From: Azolla caroliniana
Lineage: Eukaryota > Polypodiophyta
Reading direction: 5' to 3'
Assembly: GCA_043228905.1 (NCBI GenBank)
Contig: JBHGNT010000009.1
Span: 6,820,001 to 6,884,000 of the forward strand
DNA: 64,000 nt
A program made the position numbers and the translations under genes. This document shows positions 24,717-37,055 of this stretch, piece by piece (position 1 is the first letter of the stretch; the number at the start of each line of letters is the position of its first letter). The notes under the pieces are model-generated. The model saw nothing but the letters and a program-made list of their open reading frames with translations. It did not search any database and was not told the DNA's origin.

Positions 24717-24740
24717 AGAGAGAGAGAGAGAGAGAGAGAG
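24717..24740. repeat. (GA)n microsatellite
   Basis: A short uninterrupted GA run. Confidence 0.9.
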
Positions 24741-25603
24741 TCGACACAAGACAAACAAAAAACAAGAACTATATTCACAAGAAAACAATTAGCCAACATC
24801 ATACAAAGAGGAGAAGGTGCTTATGTCGTCACCTTCTCTATATATTCTCTTACTACAACTACCTCTTGGGAAAGAGGAGGGAACTTAACTACCTACTAAC
24901 TATGTATCATAGAAGTTTAGTCTTACGACACATTAAACATCGGGACATTTGAAATAGGTGATATGTCGTGTTCTCTTTTTTACTTCTAGGGAGATGTTAA
25001 AAAATGGCTTATTTCAACACAATTTCACGATGGTATGACCCATGCATGTACATGGATTGTTAAAACATACCAAAATTTTCAACTAATTATTTTAATGACA
25101 AGAAAATCTATAGTTTCATATTCCATCTGTCATGTTCTTTTATCCAATTTGAAGATAAGGAATGGAATTCCATGCAAGCTTAATTGTATTAACCCCAATT
25201 TTACAAATTATGAAAATGGTACCCCATTGAACAAATTTTATAATGCTAAATTTATGTCTATTTATATAGAATGTGCCTCTTAGTTTTAAATGCAATCCAC
25301 TCTGTTATTGATTTGTCTCAAAATGTAGACCATGGTTCTCAACTTGCTATCATTTTTAGAACTTTATTTCATAATAAACCTGTTGTAACTTTGTTTCAGA
25401 CTAGGATGCATTACCATGGAAGAGGGAACCATTAGCAATCCACATATTTGGTTTTCTCTTTGCATTTTTAAATTATGTGTGGAGTTTGCAGTTATATAGA
25501 AAGATTGAATAATTCCCAAAAAATGAGTATTTCTTAGCAAAAAAACATGGTGAAAACTTCACAAAACAGAGATCTAACTGCATAGAAAACTAGGGGAAAC
25601 TTC
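24741..25603. other. AT-rich intergenic
   Basis: No gene or clear repeat seen. The open frames are short and without features. Confidence 0.5.
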
Positions 25604-27180
25604 GTATATTTTCAACAAGAATCTGATGCAATGCATCCGATTCTTGTTGAAAATCCAACACTTACAACAAGAATCTGTTGCATTGCATCGGATTCTAGAT
25701 ATATAGATTAAAATCTGATGCAATGCAAGATGTTTTTTTAAAAACAAAAATAATAAAGTTCGAACACTTACAACAAGAATCTGATGCATTGCATTGAATT
25801 CGAGATGTATAGAGTAAAATCCAATGCAATGTATCAAATTTCAGTTGAAAATCAAATTTTTTTTTGATAAAATAACTCAAATTCTATCAAAACAATATAA
25901 AAATCTTGGATTTTCAATTGAAATTTGATGCAGTGCATCGGATTTGACTCTATAAATCTACAATCCAATGCAATGCATTGAATTTCAATTGAAAATCCAA
26001 GATTTTTTTATTTTTGTATGGAAATAATGAAATAAATCAATAAAATCTTGGATTTTCAACTGAAATTCGATGCACTGCATCGGATTGTAAATGTATAGAT
26101 GGAAAAAATTAAAAAACTCTTGGATTTTCAACTAGAATCGGATGCATTGCATCGGATTGTAAATGTATAGAGTAAGATCCAATGCACTACATCAGATTTC
26201 AATTGAAAATGCAAGAGTTTTTTAATTTTTTATGGAAAAAATTAAAAAACTCTTGGATTTTCAACTAAAATCGGATGCACTGCATTAGATTCTAGATGTA
26301 TAGAGTAAAATCCAATGCAATGCATCTTATTTCAATTGAAAATCCATGATTTTTATATTTTTTTATAGAATCTAGGTGATTTTTCCATTAAAAAATATGG
26401 GTTTTCAACTAGAATCTAATGCACTACATCGGATTTTAATCTCAATTGGAATATGGGTTCTCATCTAGAATCCGATGTAGTGCATCAAATTTCAATTGAA
26501 AATCCAATATTGTTTTATGGTAAAAAAGAAAAAGAAAAAGAAACAATTGTAATAAAACCAAAAAAAATGGATTTTCAACTAAAATCTGATTATTGCATCG
26601 GATTCTAGTTGTATAACTAAAATCTGATGCAGTACATCAGATTTTAGTTGAAAATCCATTTTTTTCAAATTTGTTTCGATTTTTTCCTAAATAAAATAGA
26701 TGTTTACCTGAAATCCAATGCACTACATTGGATTCTAGATGTATAGACTAAAGTCTAATGCAATGCATCGGATTTCAATTGAAAATCCATTTTATTTATG
26801 GAAAAATTGAAAACAAAATTGAAAAAAATGGATTTTGAATTGAAATCTGATGTAGGTAGAATCTGATGCAATGCGTTAGATTTTAGTTGAAAATCTATTT
26901 TTAATGGAAAAAATTTAAAAATTAAAACAAAATTTAAAAATCATGTATTTTCAACAATATTCTAATGCACTACATCATATTCTAGATTTATAGAGTAAAA
27001 TCCAATGCAGTGCATCAGATTTTAGTTGAAAATCCAAGATTTTTTTATTTTTTAAAAAATTAACAAGATAAATAAAAAATTCTTGGATTTTCAATTGAAA
27101 TCTAGTGCATTGGATCGAATTCTAGATGTATAGAGTAAACTCCGATGCAGTGCATCGGACTTCAGTTAGAAATCCAATAT
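25604..27180. repeat. Array of about 13 nested-palindrome units
   Basis: The stretch holds about 23 copies of a core resembling GATGCANTGCATC, itself a palindrome. Most cores occur in pairs inside a larger imperfect palindrome of about 95-100 bp. A left arm GGATTTTCAAYTGAAATC precedes the first core. A centre resembling TCTAGATGTATAGAGTAAAA follows it. The second core comes next and ends in GATTTCAATTGAAAATCC. Full units begin near 25904, 26118, 26250, 26396, 26568, 26700, 26942 and 27080; half units lie at 25608, 26046 and 26828. Spacers are T-rich then A-rich, 30-60 bp. Spacing is roughly 115-170 bp. Nothing codes through it. Confidence 0.88.
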
Positions 27181-27974
27181 TTGTTTTTTTAATGGAAACG
27201 AAAAAGCATCTTTATGGCATTTTTTAGATTCTAACAATTTTGGTAGAATAAATGGTACCTTGCAGGTTTCTCTCATATAATTAAATTTCGTGAATAGAAA
27301 GTGCATAATTAACTATTATAAACAAAAAGTGAAGACAAAAGAATGCATCAAGCACGTATACTCTCACATTGGATAATGTTTGCATATTAGTGTATGACTT
27401 CTCTTTGACCAAAACAAGCTATTTGCGACAAACCACAATCAAGATACTAAAAGAGAAGATCCCAAATGTGGCTCTAGACACAACACAAAGACAAACAAGA
27501 AGCATGACCCATAACCACAATGAGGTTGGATTGCAATTGGATGAAGACAATGCATTAGTTACCACTGATGATGAGGATGAGACCTCACAAACTCTTGCTA
27601 GTTCATTTGATGGATCTAAAGATGATGGCATAGACTTGGAAAACGATAGTTCTGATACATTAACTGTAAATATTGTAGTGTACATCAAAATCTAGATTCA
27701 CGAATTTCTATAAATATTTTTGTTAGTCATTTTGGACATTCATTTGTAAGTTTGGCATGTCCATTATTTAGCCATTTTTTTGAGCACTGAAACTTTCTTA
27801 CATGTTAGAAATCAATATATTTTTGTGTTATTTTTTAAAATCCTTTACATATGTGGCACCCCTTTTTGTGAAGCGACCTATTTTGTGTCATTTTTTTACG
27901 AACAAGTTCCCAAAATGCAACATATTACCTGTTTCAAATGTCTCGGTATTATTAGTTATGTTACATAGTATTGG
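27181..27974. other. AT-rich intergenic with one unassigned acidic reading frame
   Basis: The frame at 27369-27695 would give a 108-residue product with an acidic, Ser/Thr-rich second half (LDEDNALVTTDDEDETSQTL). It has no family match I recognise and no clear partner exons. It could be a remnant of a transposon-encoded protein. It is not called as a gene. Confidence 0.3.
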
Positions 27975-28043
27975 GGTGTTCTCACACTTGAATTTTCCTA
28001 TAGTGTGTTCACACACTAGGGGAAGTTGAGTTTGATTCTCAAC
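27975..28043 (-). repeat. Third LTR-head fragment of the copia family at 23.7-24.4 kb
   Basis: On the minus strand it reads GTTGAGAATCAAACTCAAC and then GTGTGTGAACACAC. This is the same order of motifs as the LTR heads at 23732 and 24381, with several substitutions. No internal domain accompanies it. Confidence 0.6.
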
Positions 28044-30586
28044 AATTGGTCATGTTATGTACTACATGTGGTTAACAATATGAAAGAGGGAAGTGTATTC
28101 CATCCCAAGCCATCATACCTAGGAACAAAAGGAGGACAATAATACTGAAAGTACTCTTACTTCTCCAATAGAAACCAAGTATCGAAATTAGCATCAATAA
28201 GCACTCCAAAATCACCAACTTGAATCCACTCCATCTTCTTTGGTCCAGCTCCCTAATGGTTCCGCTCTTGTTCCACACGCATGCATGTATCCTCGCAATA
28301 GCAACCAATATAGGTGTCTCACTCCCACTTCGTCTTTCCCCTTTCATGGAGGGGTTTTCACAAAGACCTCTTCGTGGAATGATTCCATGAAGGGTCAGCC
28401 TTTGTGGATTGAATCCAAGCATGGTCTCTTCATGAAGTAATTCTAGTAAGAGCCCAAGAAGCATGTGTTTAGACACAATCTTCATGTTCACACGTTTTCC
28501 CAGAATTTCTCAACATGAACATCACCCGCCTAACGGGGCGCCCAAGTTTTTGAGCTCCTATTGTGGGTTTGAGTCTCATTGTTTGCCCATTTTCTTTAAG
28601 TCGTAACTTTCCATTGGGAGCTCAAATTCAAGTTCCGAAAATTTTTCCACAATAATTCCCATTAAGGGAACTAGTTGCTTGTTTATTGAAAGTATAAATT
28701 CAACCACCTCCCAAATTTACACAATTTTTCCCTTAAGTTGACACTTGGAGAACTAATTCTTGATCAGGAGGATTCTTAATGATCGTTGTTTGGTAATACA
28801 ACAAGATCTTTTAAAATACATCTAATTCAAGATGAGAAAAAGTACATTAGTTCGCAATCATTCTTAAAACGCTAAAACAAGATGCATTCGAGGATAAAAT
28901 CGTCAAGCCCGTTACATGGGGTGGGCTAGAATAGGCTAATGATGAAGAAGTCGATGTTCGATTAAGATAAAGATAGAGTTTTGGGAGGAGGAGATCCTCG
29001 AGTTTTCGTGTAGCAAGCCTATGATCAGCATGCATGATGCCATCTCGTCATAGGTATCCTACACATTGTTGTGATTCTCTGTCCCGCAATGATCCTTTTA
29101 GTGACAAAGCATGGGCGTCTCTCTTATAATGTCCATCCTTGGCTATGAGATCTCCTTCTCCTTTTACAAGTTTTAAGATCACATCTACGAAGATAATAAG
29201 TTTGTAGCATGAATTGCCACATTTCCACTACACTCAACTTTTGAAAAAGTGAATTCCTCCTTTCATTTTATCGTGTTTCTCATCCTTACATGGTAAACCA
29301 TCATCTCAAACAAATTAAGACGGCACTCAGCTTAAGATGTGGAATTCAATTATCTAAATACCTTGGAACAAATGTTCATGACATGAAAGGTAAGGTACAA
29401 CAATGACCAACCAATAATGGAGAAGGTGCAACAACTAAGGTCCATAAATGAACATCAAGTTGACAACCTAATTATCCCTACACAACTTGGTTCAACACAA
29501 GAAAATACGCCACTTCTTGAATGGGAGGATTAAACCCAAAACAAGGGTGGTTCATTGTCATAAGAATCTATGAGAATGGTGTGAACGATAGGAATATGGC
29601 CACCAAGGTCGTGAATCTAAGGAAGATGAATTTGGTAGCATTGTTGATGATGGTTTGTGAGAGTTAATCAAGTATGATAGGGTGTGATTGTTCTTATGAT
29701 GATCTCTCCTCTTTTGTGTGTGTTTATCATGTTGAATGTGCGGGTAAATGTGTGTGTTCCATTATATGTAATGTGTGACTAATGTATGATTGTGTGAATT
29801 GCATATGTGCAATGGTTTTATGATTTCATGAATTTATGAATTTATGTATGTGAATGTATGCTTGGGTAAGGGAAGACACTATATAAATATGGGATACATC
29901 TTTAGAAATAAGGGAATTATGGTATTTGGGTATCAGAAAACTTTCAAAGGAAGAGTATGTGTAAAAGGTGAGAGGGAAGGGGTGGTGTGAAAGTAAACAG
30001 GGGAAAGGGGGAAATAGTGTGAAATCTAGGCTCTATATGGAGCCTACACCCAAATATCCAAAGGTAGGCTCAACATGATTTATAGACTTGAGTTGTTTAA
30101 ATTGTTATCCAAGACTAGGCATTTGAATCCCAAATATGTGAATCCGACAATGACCTCTCTTGCTCGTTATATAGCTTTTAGGAGCTCTCTTGTTAGGCAA
30201 CAATAGAATCATCTATTTTTACCATGCACCATTACTTCCTTTTTTGAGCATGTCATTGTCTTTATCCTTGCATTGGTGCCTCATTTTAGCAAAATGTATG
30301 TCAATGTTTCACATTCACCACACGCTTCATTGTCGTTGCTTTTTTTTCCCCTAAAGAGATATGCATTTGTATTATAAGATCATAAGAAATACAAAAGTTG
30401 TGTTGGATAAATGAGTATACCAACAGACTCCATTGTACTCACATCATAGAGGATTTGATGTGTATATACAAGAACTACACATATTTGTACACCATATCTC
30501 CAAGATTTTTATGGTCTACTCCTCCCAAACTGCAAATGAGCATGCCATGTAACCTATACCACCAACATCTGTAACAACACGCTTCC
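28044..30586. other. Intergenic, no supported gene
   Basis: The frame at 28072-28491 (minus) and others have no recognisable domain. A segment at 28515-28560 ending GGGTTTGAGTCTCA vaguely resembles a SINE head but is too weak to call. Confidence 0.45.
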
Positions 30587-31600
30587 GTGTCTCGCTTGTG
30601 GGGAAACCTAAGTGCTTTGTTTGACAATGGTCGGTGGTTGGCAATGAGGGTGGCAATGTTGGAAGGTAAGAAGTGGCAAGTGAACCCGGACCCAGGGAAG
30701 CTGGATAATGATTGTAAACTATGGCTATTTGACAACAAGCCCCTATGTGATTTGGAGTGGGATCCATTAGAGGTATGGTGGCAGAAACCGAGAACGAACA
30801 AACTGGAGGGGTTTTTTTAGTATAGTACTAAGCTAGGAAGGCAAATCATTGGCTCCAAATCAGTGGGCACTACTCAAATTCGCAATAGTTGGAGGGATAA
30901 AGGCACATCAGATGACTTGTTGAAGTCGTTTTGGAGGAGACTATGGGCGTTGGATATGCCAAAAAAATAAAGGTTTGGTTTTGGCTTCTTAGCCATAAGG
31001 CGATACTTGTAGGGGAGTGGATGAGGTGTCATGGTGGGGAGGCTGGTTGTAAGTTATGTGGACACTCTTTGGAATCAATACCTCACTATTTTTGGAATTG
31101 TGCAGAGGCGATCAACATTTGGGGTAGAAGTCTCAGGATGGTGGCAGCATGTGGTGTGAATGGGAGAGTTGTGTGGGGGTCCTTACAGGGTTTGAAGCTA
31201 ATAGGGGAAGGCTGGCGGAACAATTAAACCCACATGGTCATGGATTTATAGTGCAGGGTGGCATTGTGTTCCAATGTGTCGGAGTGAAACCTGGCACAAA
31301 CTCTAGTTTTTTTTAGGAGATATGGATGTTGGTGGCATGCTTATCGGTCTAGCACATTTGGACCAGGAAATGTATGTTTGTTTTTCAGCAACGAAAGCTC
31401 CCAAACGGTGAGGTGTTGCTAAACATTTGGTTCAAGCTGGTATCTTGGTTGCACGGACGATACAACTCGATTGAAGGGAACTCAGATGAAGCAAAAAGGG
31501 CTCAGTCAAAGTTTCTGTTGAACTGGGGTGGTTCTCTTATGATGGTAAAATCATCATCATGGCCTAAATGGAACTACCGAGCACCGAGATGATTGTTTCC
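30587..31600 (+). mobile_element. Second LINE type: C-terminal fragment with zf-RVT domain (decayed)
   Basis: Conceptual translation with stops gives the region after reverse transcriptase in plant L1-like elements. It starts with a linker (LEGKKWQVNPDPGKLD), followed by the zinc-binding reverse-transcriptase domain. That domain reads KVWFWLLSHKAILVGEWM, then CKLCGHSLESIPHYFWNCAEA. The cysteine/histidine set of zf-RVT is intact in the frame at 30931-31227. A Trp-rich tail follows (HIWTRKCMFVFQQR, and NIWFKLVSWLHGRYNSIEGN at about 31440). Stops at 30820, 30967 and 31225 show it is dead. It is a different family from the LINE at 19.2 kb. Confidence 0.7.
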
Positions 31601-32253
31601 ACCAATGGCTTCCATTAGTGGACAAGAGATGTAAATATCTATAGCTGCAATACAAGTAAGTTACCATGTAAAAAGAGTCAGTGGGATACTTTTGTTGTAA
31701 ATGACGGGGTGGGGATTATGATTAGTTTTGTGTGGAGACGTGTGAGTTCTGCGAATATGGTTGAACTTTAATGTACTTCGTTTGCTAACTAATGTGATTT
31801 TGGGGGAAAAAAACAGGATTCCTTGTCGTTACTTATAAGTTATAACTCATCTTTCTCCCTTCTTTGCCTTTATCAGGTTTTGAAACCTTGTTCCAATGGC
31901 TAGCTCTTACCATTTGAGATATATATATATATAGTCTATTTAAAATCCTCATGTTCTCAATTTTTCTTCCAATGGTCGTTCTAACCAAGATTTTGACCCA
32001 TAGTAAAACTTGACATTTCTGCACTTTTCTTCCTTCAGACACACACCATATCACGACAACATCTCAAGAGGCCAAAGAGCATAGAGGGGAGAGAACATCG
32101 GATCCATTAAAAGAAAGTTTAGGCTATTAAAGGGCTTTATAAGAAATGAGCCAAAAGTTGACCAAGCATTAAGCATGTTAAACATTAAGGGTGATAAACG
32201 TGAGAAGCACCCTACAAAGATGCAGTTTAAGACTTTCAACAACATTTTGAAGT

Positions 32254-32255
<2 letters not shown>
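31601..32255. other. Intergenic
   Basis: Apart from a short AT run at 31919-31933, nothing recognisable. Part may be the 3' end of the LINE to the left. Confidence 0.45.

Positions 32256-32294
<39 letters not shown>
32256..32294. repeat. (GT)n microsatellite
   Basis: A run of about 19 GT units. Confidence 0.92.
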
Positions 32295-32295
<1 letters not shown>

Positions 32296-32860
32296 GAAAC
32301 TGTTTTAACCTAAATTTTTTGAGATATATGAACACGTTTTGGCCACACCAATTTAGCATTTGTAAACCATGCAATGGAAATTGCTACTCTCGCATACAAA
32401 AATTATTTTTTTTAAATTTCCGATATGCATTAAAATCCTAGCAATGTTTTTTTTCCAAAAGAAAAGTGAATCCTAAATACATAGGCATACCCTCCTACTA
32501 TAAGCCATTATACACATCTGCTCACATGTGTAAAAATATCAAATTAATTTCAAATTGATCATACCCATTATTTTCATACATTATCCTTTGTTTGGATTTT
32601 AATATTCAATGCAAGATGTGTATGAGTATATGGATAACATAGAGGAATGTTTTTAATTCAAAATGGTCTAGGTTGTATTACACCCATTACTTGATGACAT
32701 TAACCTGGGGCTTTTTATTTGGAATATTACTCGTGACACGTCTCTTCTAGTCTCTTTGTTCTTTCCAAGAAGTTGAAATTGTGTTGACACTCATGTGTGG
32801 TCATCACTTTATGCAATTTCTCAACTGACTCATAAACAAGTGAGTAAACATATTCAAATT

Positions 32861-33322
32861 AACAATCGGCAATGGTTCGGTTCGGTTCGGTTGAGTTTGA
32901 GAGGGTCCAAACCGAAGCGGTTTGGAACCGAACCATTTAATTTTTTTGAAACCTGAACCAAACCAAACCATTAAACCATTATACCGTAAAAACTACAGTT
33001 TCGTGGTTTGGTTTCGGTTTTCAACATAGGCCAAATTTTTAATTTTTTTAAATTTATAATATTTCATTTTTAAAATTTTTTAAGATGTTCCTAAAATGTG
33101 AGAATAAGGTCTAAAAATGAAAAGATTGTTTAAAAACAAATTTTTAAATTTTTTTTTAAAAATAAAAAAATAAAAACCGTTTAACCGTTTAAACCGCGGT
33201 TTTTGACTGTTGAAACCGAACCATTAAAAAAAACCTAAACCTGAACCTGACTGAACCGTTAAGCCGTTAAACCGTGGTTTAGCGGTTCGGTTCAGTTCAA
33301 AACCGAATCATTGCTGATTGTT
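32861..33322. mobile_element. Foldback/MITE-like element rich in CGGTT
   Basis: The outer ends AACAATCGGCAATGGTTCGG and CCGAATCATTGCTGATTGTT are inverted copies (20 of the outer 22 bases pair). Inside, CGGTT/AACCG and GGTTTGG/CCAAACC motifs recur on both strands, around an AT-rich centre, so large parts of the 462 bp can fold back. There is no coding capacity. The flanks are ATT and AAT, so no clear target-site duplication was seen. A non-autonomous DNA transposon is the best reading. Confidence 0.65.
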
Positions 33323-34989
33323 AATCCAAATATACCCTACATCAAAAATTTCCATTGGTTAGTGAATGGTCTAAATGTATTTTGAAAATTCAAATTTTCA
33401 ACATAAAAAAATCACATTTTGCTAAAATTTACTATAACCGAATATAAGGTTGATAGCATGCCATACTTTCTATTATGGTAATTGCACAATAGTGACTCGC
33501 TATCGTACATATAATAGAGGCCATTAAAGCTATGTAGTTGTTGGATTGGGCCTAACATGTGACTTATCATATATTCATACATGATGCTTGTCATTGTGGA
33601 ACCACATGCCATTCACCACAAACCACTTCATCTTGTTATCTTTGCCTTGTGTATATAAGTTGTGTTGTATGACATATGCCTTGCTCTAGCCCAACAACAT
33701 CGAGACATCCTCAAGCTCCCAATGCTTGAACATATTACCATTTAGGGTATTCCTCATGGCTTGGGAAAATGATTAACACCTCATTATCCCCAAGGGTACG
33801 CCTCTCATCATAGATGGTCAATCCTAGTGGCATTCTAATAAGGCTACATCCTCCATCTCCACCATCAATGCTCTGTTATGTAGAAATCCCATGTAGTTTG
33901 GGGACAAGTGGAAGTGTAAATAATGGCATCATTTTAAAAGAAAGTGATGTTAACTACCACAATGGTAATTGCAAGAATTTGGCTAAGTTATTGCCAATGC
34001 GGCAATGTCTTGAGAGATATATTAATGTGTGATTACAAGGAGAATGCAACATATGGTTAATAAGCATGCTACCACTTTGAATCTAAGTAGTGCATGATGG
34101 GATGAGAAACAATGTTTCATTGTGCCTTGTCTTGAGTGAGAGAGAGAGAGAGAGAGAGAGAAAGAGATAGATGGATAGATAGATATATTATATTATCATC
34201 TTGGGAGGTCAAATATAACATGAACATGATGGAACTCATGAGTCCTTAGAGAGAGAGAGAGAGAGAGTAAAGTTAAAGAATTCCTTATGATTCTTTGACC
34301 GTTACATATGATTCTTTCAATGCTCAAAGAATCTAGAACAATGAAGGGTTGATATCTATGTGTATGTACTTACTTGGTGTTTGTTGATATAGGTGGGTAA
34401 GAAACCTTTATGGTGAGAGGGGCATTAGATTTTGATTATTTATATTAGGGAATGCGAAATCATAAGAAGGGAGTGTATAGGAAGCTAAAGAGAGTTGAAG
34501 AGAGCAATGTGCTATTCTAGTGACCAATGTGGCAATACTATGGGACAATGACAAAAGTTAGATTGGATAATGTGATGTACACTAATTATAGGGTCTACAA
34601 TGGATGGGATATGTCACGTCTGCGTGAGAATCTCCATAAATAAATATTAGTCAACAATCTATGTTAATGGAGGCGTAAACCACAACAGAAAACACATGGC
34701 AAGCTTGGAGGTGACTTAGAACATGGTATATTGTTGTTATGCACACATGTGAAAAAGCGTTCGCATTCCGAGTATGGGCTTTTCTCCAATTCCAGGATTA
34801 GAGCATCTGATGCTTTTAGGTGAGAGGAATGGGCGTCTAGAATGCAAAAATAGTATATTGCAAAGCCTTCACAAAAACATCGAATTTGTCCGTATACTAA
34901 TAAATATGCACAATCAAAATATAGTGGGAAACACCAAGCAACCTGACTTCAGGAACCAACTACCAACTGACCAACCAAAACCTCAACAC

Positions 34990-35051
<62 letters not shown>

Positions 35052-35195
35052 CACACACACACAAACTTAATATAAAGTTATTTATTTAAATCCATTAATG
35101 AAAAATCAATAATAAATCATGCGAGAAATCGAACAAACGGATGGTGTGTACAAATACAAGCAGGCGATGGACGTCACCGCCCACACATGGTCCTT

Positions 35196-35228
<33 letters not shown>

Positions 35229-35282
35229 CATGTGTCTGCACGTGCGTGCTTGTGTGTGTATGTGTGAAAATTCAAGGAATTG
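33323..35282. other. Intergenic with microsatellites
   Basis: No gene. GA runs lie at 34138-34163 and 34251-34267, a (TA)n(GA)n run at 34990-35049 and a GT-rich run at 35199-35265. Open frames here run through these repeats. Confidence 0.55.
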
Positions 35283-35700
35283 GTGTTTTGTTGTTGGCGG
35301 GGAGACAAGGGGAGAGGGGTATAATCACAATTATGGAAAATCTTGTGATTTGTATCTACCCCTGCTTCTTCTTCTTCTTCTTCTGTTCATGGTTAACAAA
35401 TGGTAAAAAAAAATGAGGCATTTTGTCATTGGTGGGGAGGGAAGGGGTAGGGGGGTATAATCACAATTATGGAAATCCTTGTGTTTTCTATCTACCCCTT
35501 CTTCTTCTTCTTCTTCTTCTTCTTCTTCTTCTTCTCATGGTTAAACAAATACAAAACTGAATAAAGCATTTTTGTTGTTGGTGGGGAGGCAGGGGACAGG
35601 GGTATAATCACAATTATGGAAAATGCTTGGTATTTTCTATCTACCCCTGCTTCTTCTTCTTCTTCTGCTCATGGTTAAACAAATACAAAGCAAAATAAGC
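35283..35700 (+). repeat. Three tandem units of about 140 bp containing TTC runs
   Basis: Each unit reads GTTGTTGGTGGGGAG-like, then GGGGTATAATCACAATTATGG, then ATCTACCCC, a TTC run of 5 to 13 units, and CATGGTTAACAAAT. Units start near 35283, 35423 and 35573. They lie about 1.4 kb upstream of the TauE/SafE gene. Confidence 0.88.
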
Positions 35701-37055
35701 ATCAATATGCTATGTCCATATCTTCTTGATCAAGAAAAGGATTCAGGTATGTCTCCCCTCTAGGATCTTAGACAGGTCCATCTCTGTATTCAGAGCTTTA
35801 TATTGATTGCATGCAGTAGTAGAGAAGGTAGGATCGTCAGATTGTGTGTGTTTGTGTGTGAGAAGAGTCTAGTGATACATTTGTATATTACTTATTTATG
35901 CCAAGGAAAGCTTATTCTTTTTTTGTTTTCCCTTGAATTCTTCTTAAGGTGAGGCACATTCTTTATTATCTTCTATTCAAATCAGATTCAAACAGAGGAT
36001 AACGTAAAACTATATCCAGTTTTTTCATCATGTTTTCTCCTTAGCCTAAGGTAATATATTCATCTTTTAGCTTTAAATTACAGATAAATATGTATAGATA
36101 TAGCTATGTCCATATACAGCCAAATGATTATACATGCATAACTATCGTTGTTTTGTTCATATTTTTGTGGAATTGGATTGGATGATTCTGTAGTAATCCA
36201 TTTATTTCTTTGTTTATATATAAGACTGAGTTCGATTCCCATTGATTTTGATATGAATAGTTGATGCCATTTTTAAGGATGATTTCAAAAAGAATAAGCC
36301 CAGAGCTCCATTTTTACTATATTTCAATCTGTGTTTTTGTACAAAAAATAATCATGGTAATCATCTCATCCTGTCATCTTTAGTTCAAACATTACTACAG
36401 AATCAGCCGATTCTGGGACTTTCTTGTATCTGCAGCCAGAAAACTGAGGAAAACTCGTACTACTCATAAACTGCCCGAAATTCAATCAGTATTTGCATTA
36501 ACGTTCTGCCAAAACTTTAATCAGCACGTGCCTGAAAATTTGGACACTTATTGTGGCATTATTATGAATAATATTGCTATTTGATGGCATTAATCATATT
36601 AAAAAACCATGCAATGAACCAACTTCAATTGTGTTAAAAACAAAAGAATAATCATAAGATTTGATACAATCAAGCATGGTATATTGTGTGTAAAGAAGGG
36701 GTGTTGATCCTGTTGCGCTTTTTGTTAAGCTTATTTAGTTGCTTGGAAAATTAGGGGTATTAAAAAATACAATTTGCTAAATATGAGTAAATGATTGATT
36801 TTGGAAGACAATCAAACTATTATAAAATCTCTTATTTCTTTCTTTATCAGGTACACTTGCAGAGACCATATTTATATTATAAATTATAACTGAGGACTAC
36901 TTTCACAGTGTTTGAGTAGGTTCACACCTCGTGAACCTGATGAGGCTAGATCGAACCTGGGACGGACATTTTTGCAAATAGATATATTAAGAACCATTAA
37001 ATATAGCAAAAGATTGGAATTTAGAAGTTAAGGAAACAACATTCATGACATTAAA
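35701..37055. other. Upstream region of the TauE/SafE-type gene
   Basis: No coding segment. TATATTA at about 36982 and AATATAG near 37000 are possible TATA elements 55-75 bp before the ATG. A segment at 36905-36960 that on the minus strand reads CCCAGGTTCGATC resembles a tRNA-like box B and may be a SINE remnant. Confidence 0.35.

Noticed and set aside
25604-27180. CRISPR array
   Set aside because: Units are palindromic, variable in spacing, lack identical direct repeats with unique spacers, and the DNA is a plant nuclear genome.
28072-28491. 139-codon minus-strand frame
   Set aside because: No family features or splice context; left as unassigned intergenic DNA.
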